64,000 nt of DNA, taken from positions 124,001 to 188,000 of the forward strand of contig NZ_CP048287.1 in assembly GCF_010365285.1 (NCBI RefSeq). The letters are read 5' to 3'. The translations under genes were made by a program, and so were the position numbers. Below are positions 59,659-64,000 of this stretch, one piece after another (within the stretch, counting starts at the first letter, position 1; every line of letters begins with the position of its first letter). The DNA is from Paenibacillus rhizovicinus. Its GTDB lineage: Bacteria; Bacillota; Bacilli; Paenibacillales; Paenibacillaceae. The notes under the pieces are model-generated. The model saw only the letters and a list, made by a program, of their open reading frames with translations. It made no database searches and was not told where the DNA came from.

Positions 59659-62526
59659 TTGACTATGGAGACCATCGAATCAGCAGAAACCAATCTCGAG
59701 ACAGCGATCCCGCTTCTGACGGATAGCGTTCGTGCGGGGGAACCTACTTCACTTGATGAAATCGAATCAATCGGTGATTACCTTTCCCTCTTTGGCGCCG
59801 ATTTAATTAGACGTTTGGATGAGGAATATGTTCCTGTCCATCATCCTGGACGGGACAAGCCGCTTGAAGTACTTGAGAACTTAAACCGGCCTCTCTTCAG
59901 CGCCCAAGCACATGTGGTCACGGCACTCTTCAAAGGATTCAAGAAGAACCGGAATCAAATTTTGTGCGGTATGATGGGCACCGGTAAAACGGCCATGTCC
60001 ATTGGGATGTTTTTCGCCCTTATTGCTGCTGAGCTCACGGAATGGTTGGACGGCAAAGGGCGAGTCATATACATGGTACCGAATCATCTGGTGAAGAAGA
60101 CGAAGCGGGAAGTAGGGATTCTCCTCGATAAAAATCTGTTCGAGGTGACCTTCCTTAATGACTACAAGGACGTCATCAAGCTGCGCGACTCGGGGAAGAT
60201 GGAGAGCGCGCCGACTAAAATCGAAGTGTATATCATCGCACGGGATACAGCGAAACTCGGATACATCTTCGAGCCGGCAGCAACATGGGTCGATCGGACG
60301 TATATGAAACGCACGATCTTCGATGGTAAGGAGCGGTTGAACCAAAAAACCGCATTCCAAGGGTGGAAGTGCCCTTGCTGCGGCGGACAGCTCATGAAAG
60401 AAGAAGAAGGCAGTATCGTGCCGATGGAGTATGAGGATTTCTTCAACAAGCAAGGCAAGCCAGCGCGACGGAAGAACAATCTTGTCTGCAGGAACCTTGT
60501 CCGTCTCTACAAAAACAGCGATCCGGAGAAAGATGAGTATCAAGAGTGCAGTACGCCCTTGTGGCAAGCGAAAAACAAGGACAGGCGGAGCTTCTCGGGC
60601 GAATCCCGGGCTTACGGCGGCGCATCACCGAGGAAAGTATCGCCCGCGGACTTGTTCAAACGGTATTTCAAGAACAAGTTCGATCTTGCGATTGGAGATG
60701 AATGCCATGAGTTAACCGGAGGCAGCGCGCAAGCGCACGCGTTTCATGTTCTGATGGAATGTTCAAAGCACTCTCTAGCAATGACGGGTAGCCTCATGAA
60801 TGGGTACGCTAGTAATTTATTTGAGCTACTCTTTCGAATGTTCCCTAATAGATTGATAGAGAATGGATTTAAGTGGGGCGATGTCGGCCGGTGGATCGAT
60901 TTGTACGGTGTCCGTGAAAAGGTGACCAAGATCCGAAAGGATGACGTCGCTCTTAACAGCTCAAGCAATGGCAATAAACGTGCCAGCGTGAAGGAATTAC
61001 CAGCCGCCGCTCCGCAGCTATTTACGGATATGCTGAGTGACGTTGCTGTCTTCATTCAGATGTCAGACATGTTTGAAGTGCTGCCGGAGCTGACGGAAGG
61101 GCCAATGAACGTCTCCTTGCACGGTGATCGTCAATTTATCTCCTGCATGACAAGAATTGAGCGCCGGTCGGGGCAGAAGAAACGTTCGCTTTCCAAATCC
61201 GCACGTCTTGTAGCTCCATCGTGGTATTTGGCGAGCAACCTCGCTGAAGTGGAGGGTAAGCTACGGGAAGCGGTTGTGAAGGAGCTTGAAGGCGGCGGTC
61301 AATCCGTTTTACTAGGCAGTCTGCTCAGCACGCTGCTTAGCTATCCGGACGTGCCTTTCAATTTCGAAGGGGTCTATCATCCGGACACGGGTAAAGAAAT
61401 CGTTTCTCCCAATTATCGCTTAAGCAGTCGGGTTCTCTATCCAAAAGAGCGGCAGCTGATCAAATTTGTGAGAGAACGAATTAATGCCGGCCGGAAAGTA
61501 GGGGTCTATGCAACGTTTACTGGCAAGATGAGGACACTACAGCGTCTTCAAATGCTGCTGGAGGAACGTGGAATCAAAACAGCTGTCTTGGAAACAGATA
61601 TTGAGGGGCCAGCGCGGGAAGAATGGATAGCGGAGAGGGAGAGAGAAGGGGTACAGGTTTTACTCACTAACCCCATTCTAGTTTCCACGGGACTTGATTT
61701 GCTAGGTTTCCCATCCCTCTTCTTCTACCAAACCGGCTATCGTCTTAATATCGTCCGCCAGGCGAGTCGACGTCATTGGCGAATTGGGCAGCAAAATCTC
61801 TGTGAGACGGTTTATAGCGGCTACAAAGATACAATGCAAGAACTTGCCATTAATCTAATGGCGGCCAAGATGAGCGCCGCGTTGGCGCTTGAAGGACAGT
61901 TTAGCCAGGAAGGACTTGCGGCATTGACGGAAGGGTCGGGTGGCAGCCTTGCGACTGAAATTGCCAAGCGCTTTGTCGGAAATAACATCTCGGGCGTGGA
62001 GAGTGCAGAATCGATCTGGGGCAAAATGACGATCGATGCGTCGAAGCTTGCAGTTGTTAAACCGGCAGCAGCCCCGGCAATGGAGACGGAAGAACCGGTA
62101 GATTCGATTATCTCTTATGAGGCCGATCCCGTTTCTTCTATTCGGACTTATCAAGCAGAATCCTTGCAATCGGCATTACTCGCTTGGGCCAAGGATACAG
62201 TGCCAGCAGATCTCTTTACTCGCCTTGAGCAACAGATCAACTTTGTTGAGCAAAACGTGCTAAAAGGAATATGCGGGCTTACTGCAAATTCCTTGTCCTT
62301 GCTTGGTGATATCGAATTGATATGGGATTCAGAACAGGCACCGATGGAAACTGAATCATTCCGCCGATGGGTTTATAACCTTGCGGTTAAACCGGTCGAG
62401 GAGCGGCCTCGGACTTCTGTCGGAGGAGGCAAGACGTTGGAGCTGATTGCCGAAGGAAAGAAAACGAAGATCAAAATGAAAAAGGTCTACAACGTTTCCG
62501 AAGGCCAGTACGCTTTCAATTTCTAA
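59659..62526 (+). CDS. SNF2-like DEAD-type helicase with zinc-ribbon insertion
   Basis: A 955-residue protein. TTG 59659 is chosen because AAAGGAGGC stands nine bases upstream; an ATG two codons later is the alternative. Walker A is GMMGTGKTA near 105, and the Walker B-like box is GDECHEL near 345. Between them lies a zinc-ribbon insertion (CPCCGG near 237, further Cys at about 278 and 300). The second RecA domain (about 600-740) has GVYATFTGKMRTL, TNPILVSTGLDL and the arginine-finger motif RQASRRHWRIGQ, the pattern of SNF2-type translocases. The C-terminal 200 residues are of unknown role. It probably works with the methyltransferase at 57939. Confidence 0.8.
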   Translation: MTMETIESAETNLETAIPLLTDSVRAGEPTSLDEIESIGDYLSLFGADLIRRLDEEYVPVHHPGRDKPLEVLENLNRPLFSAQAHVVTALFKGFKKNRNQILCGMMGTGKTAMSIGMFFALIAAELTEWLDGKGRVIYMVPNHLVKKTKREVGILLDKNLFEVTFLNDYKDVIKLRDSGKMESAPTKIEVYIIARDTAKLGYIFEPAATWVDRTYMKRTIFDGKERLNQKTAFQGWKCPCCGGQLMKEEEGSIVPMEYEDFFNKQGKPARRKNNLVCRNLVRLYKNSDPEKDEYQECSTPLWQAKNKDRRSFSGESRAYGGASPRKVSPADLFKRYFKNKFDLAIGDECHELTGGSAQAHAFHVLMECSKHSLAMTGSLMNGYASNLFELLFRMFPNRLIENGFKWGDVGRWIDLYGVREKVTKIRKDDVALNSSSNGNKRASVKELPAAAPQLFTDMLSDVAVFIQMSDMFEVLPELTEGPMNVSLHGDRQFISCMTRIERRSGQKKRSLSKSARLVAPSWYLASNLAEVEGKLREAVVKELEGGGQSVLLGSLLSTLLSYPDVPFNFEGVYHPDTGKEIVSPNYRLSSRVLYPKERQLIKFVRERINAGRKVGVYATFTGKMRTLQRLQMLLEERGIKTAVLETDIEGPAREEWIAEREREGVQVLLTNPILVSTGLDLLGFPSLFFYQTGYRLNIVRQASRRHWRIGQQNLCETVYSGYKDTMQELAINLMAAKMSAALALEGQFSQEGLAALTEGSGGSLATEIAKRFVGNNISGVESAESIWGKMTIDASKLAVVKPAAAPAMETEEPVDSIISYEADPVSSIRTYQAESLQSALLAWAKDTVPADLFTRLEQQINFVEQNVLKGICGLTANSLSLLGDIELIWDSEQAPMETESFRRWVYNLAVKPVEERPRTSVGGGKTLELIAEGKKTKIKMKKVYNVSEGQYAFNF

Positions 62527-62540
62527 TTGTACGCAACCAG

Positions 62541-62568
62541 GGGAGCGGGTGGCCGCTCCCTTAGGTTT
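62541..62568 (+). terminator. hairpin after the helicase gene
   Basis: GGGAGCGG (62541-62548) and CCGCTCCC (62553-62560) are perfect complements with a 4-base loop, followed by TTAGGTTT. The T-run is weak, so partial read-through into the next gene is likely. Confidence 0.55.
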
Positions 62569-62607
62569 ACTTTGTGGGTAATTCGAAACGAACGAGGAGG
62601 AGACAGC

Positions 62608-63630
62608 ATGGAAAGCCAGTTGTCACCACAGGAGGCTCCGCGAATCCGCCGGACGCCCCTTTGGAAAATTTGGACATGTTATGTGACGGCATTCTTATTT
62701 ACCGTACTGATTTTGGCTTCACTGATTGGAGCTGCAGGATCGCTTCTTCCTGAAAGCTGGGCCGAGCACTTTTCAATTTGGGATCTCTTTGAATTTGCGG
62801 GACTTGGCTTCTTAATTGTCTTCTTTACCCGCTTCATTGGGGGGATGTGGCGTAGCCGCAGTGAAGATTTGAAATTAGGTTTTACGGATTTTCCGAACCC
62901 ATTTTTCGATGAGAATTTCATCCAGGCGCCGCACTTTTTAAGAGATGAGATCGAGGAGATGCGAGGTCATCTTGCTGAGGCTATTGCCGAAGGGAAACGG
63001 GCAGAGAAGATTGTACGCTCTCTGAATCGACATGCTCTGGAAAAAGAACAAGTCATCGAGGAACTCTCCAAAAAGCTGACCGTGCTCATACGACATCATG
63101 AGAATGCAAGCCGGCTCCTTGGATCCGCAGCATACCTCTCCTATATGGGTGATGTATGGCGAAGTGAGATGCTGAATAACATTCTGTCCGAGTGCTTGAC
63201 GTGTCTTGAGAAGGATCAGAGTGACAAGTCCGTCTCCTTATTCAGAGTGTATGGGGATGAACTTCGCATTGAGCATTATATTCGGATTTCGGCAGCGTCC
63301 GCGCGCAAAATGCGTCTGAAAAAGGGCGAAGGATTCGCCGGCATGGTTTGGGATATCGGGGAATCACAGTATCTTCCTGATATATCCGCGAACCCATCTT
63401 TTGCGGGCCAGCTTAAGCCTAACGACGAGTATTCTTCGATCGTTGGTGTTCCGATCCGAATCAACGGTGAAGTTCTGGGCGTTCTCTGCGTGCAATCAGA
63501 AGTACTTGACGGTTTCAGTAAACAAGACCTGCGCACGCTTCGCTTTTACGCGCACGCATGTTCTTTAATCTTTGTCTATGATATAATGAATTCAAAGATG
63601 GGAAGTGCGGAAGGGGTGGCTCAGGCATGA
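62608..63630 (+). CDS. membrane-anchored GAF-domain protein
   Basis: A 340-residue protein with ATG 62608 after AGGAGGAGAC. Two membrane segments at about 25-43 and 62-80 (TAFLFTVLILASLIGAAG, FAGLGFLIVFFTRFIGG) are followed by a probable coiled coil (about 110-155). A GAF domain follows from about 170 to the end (VSLFRVYGDELRIEHYIRIS, GEGFAGMVWDIGES, SIVGVPIRINGEVLGVLCVQS). There is no kinase, HTH or cyclase output domain, so it is a sensor that must act through partners. The tail overlaps the next small gene by ATGA. Confidence 0.75.
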   Translation: MESQLSPQEAPRIRRTPLWKIWTCYVTAFLFTVLILASLIGAAGSLLPESWAEHFSIWDLFEFAGLGFLIVFFTRFIGGMWRSRSEDLKLGFTDFPNPFFDENFIQAPHFLRDEIEEMRGHLAEAIAEGKRAEKIVRSLNRHALEKEQVIEELSKKLTVLIRHHENASRLLGSAAYLSYMGDVWRSEMLNNILSECLTCLEKDQSDKSVSLFRVYGDELRIEHYIRISAASARKMRLKKGEGFAGMVWDIGESQYLPDISANPSFAGQLKPNDEYSSIVGVPIRINGEVLGVLCVQSEVLDGFSKQDLRTLRFYAHACSLIFVYDIMNSKMGSAEGVAQA

Positions 63631-63809
63631 TTACCAGAACAGGTTGGGAAGATGTCGATGCTCTTTTTGAACAAGCCGAAAGCTTGAAAGATGAGCTCGA
63701 GGAGATTCAAAAAGAAGCGGCAGATATTCTTTATCCGGAAGGGAAGAAGCCTGCCGACACCAGTAATACCAGAAAATCATTGAAACATCGAATCATACGT
63801 AGTGCATAA
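63627..63809 (+). CDS. small acidic coiled-coil protein
   Basis: A 60-residue protein whose ATG overlaps the stop of the GAF gene. Residues 8-37 form a heptad-like acidic helix (DVDALFEQAESLKDELEEIQ), followed by a basic tail. It could pair with the coiled coil of the GAF protein. A terminator follows within 30 bases, consistent with a real last gene of the operon. Confidence 0.55.
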   Translation: MITRTGWEDVDALFEQAESLKDELEEIQKEAADILYPEGKKPADTSNTRKSLKHRIIRSA

Positions 63810-63813
63810 TAAG

Positions 63814-63842
63814 AAGGCGCGGGGTAATCCTCGCGTCTTTTT
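63814..63842 (+). terminator. terminator at the end of the GAF operon
   Basis: AAGGCGCGGGG (63814-63824) pairs with CCTCGCGTCTT (63829-63839) with G-U pairs and one mismatch, followed by further T residues. No gene is visible from here to the end of the window. Confidence 0.7.
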
Positions 63843-64000
63843 GTATGGATTATTAATTTTATGGCTATACCATTGATAGAGTAGGTGAATGCTAGATTCC
63901 AGCTATTGCTTTGTCGGTCCAGAAACCTGGTAGTGCGCACCATTCGTTCCCACAAACGGATGCAGGGAGTAACGGAAACCGCGAACATTCTTCAGTGATG

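Noticed and set aside
63731-63988. 85-codon minus-strand frame near the window end
   Set aside because: It crosses the terminator at 63814 and the 60-residue gene, lacks a ribosome site and resembles nothing known.

Overview
The window reads as chromosomal DNA of a Paenibacillaceae-like Firmicute (Paenibacillus or Cohnella type), with about 9 kb of mobile-element-like DNA at its right end. The evidence is strong AGGAGG-type ribosome binding sites with some TTG and GTG starts, LplA/LplB/LplC-type sugar ABC transporters, a YesM/YesN-type two-component pair, a cre box, an IS1182-type remnant, and a moderately GC-rich background that turns AT-rich only near 53 to 55 kb. No rRNA or tRNA genes and no CRISPR array were seen.

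Layout. 1-5.5 kb: a Gfo/Idh/MocA dehydrogenase and a sugar epimerase, followed by a gene graveyard (alpha-L-rhamnosidase-like 5' stub, IS1182-type left end fused to the tail of an ABC permease, solute-binding protein with two frameshifts, GH4 fragment, SMP-30 fragment). 5.5-15.4 kb: a secreted BIG2-GH30 glycosidase, a decayed GH30 copy, ThuA-like protein, GH36 raffinose-synthase-type enzyme, GH106-like enzyme, YdjC/ChbG deacetylase. 15.4-31.3 kb: permease-permease-binding protein, a GH36 alpha-galactosidase and a GH63-like glucosidase, then binding protein-permease-permease-YesM kinase-YesN regulator and a serine hydrolase. 31.4-34.3 kb, minus strand: a broken AraC regulator, an MDR dehydrogenase and an IclR regulator. 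34.4-52.9 kb, plus strand: GH4, DapA-type aldolase, a second family of ABC transporter, two SDR dehydrogenases, SMP-30 lactonase, Gfo/Idh, IlvD/Edd dehydratase, M20 amidohydrolase, FAH-family hydrolase, glycerate kinase, GlcD and a damaged GlcF. 52.9-55 kb: AT-rich unknown genes and a non-coding stretch with direct repeats. 55-63.9 kb: DnaN-like clamp, small proteins, adenine-type methyltransferase, SNF2-type helicase and a membrane GAF protein.

How it works together. The left half takes up and debranches plant or microbial oligosaccharides. Six promoters there (5.5, 7.9, 9.3, 15.5, 22.7 and 41.4 kb) share a bipartite box, GGATAAG with TCAAG beginning exactly 12 bases downstream, placed 48 to 50 bases before a TATAAT. 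This looks like the operator of one activator, most economically the YesN-type regulator at 28.3 kb. The right half (34-53 kb) encodes a complete-looking non-phosphorylative oxidative sugar route: dehydrogenase, lactonase, dehydratase, then aldolase or second dehydrogenase plus FAH-type hydrolase, with GlcD/GlcF and glycerate kinase to use the two- or three-carbon product. It is preceded by an IclR regulator and palindromic operators.

The 55-64 kb element has its own style: near-identical Shine-Dalgarno contexts (AGGAGGTAATTGGAATG), terminators inside 5' leaders, and a small domain shared by two otherwise different proteins. It looks like part of a plasmid, integrative element or large phage, with a methyltransferase/helicase cassette resembling anti-restriction or defence modules.
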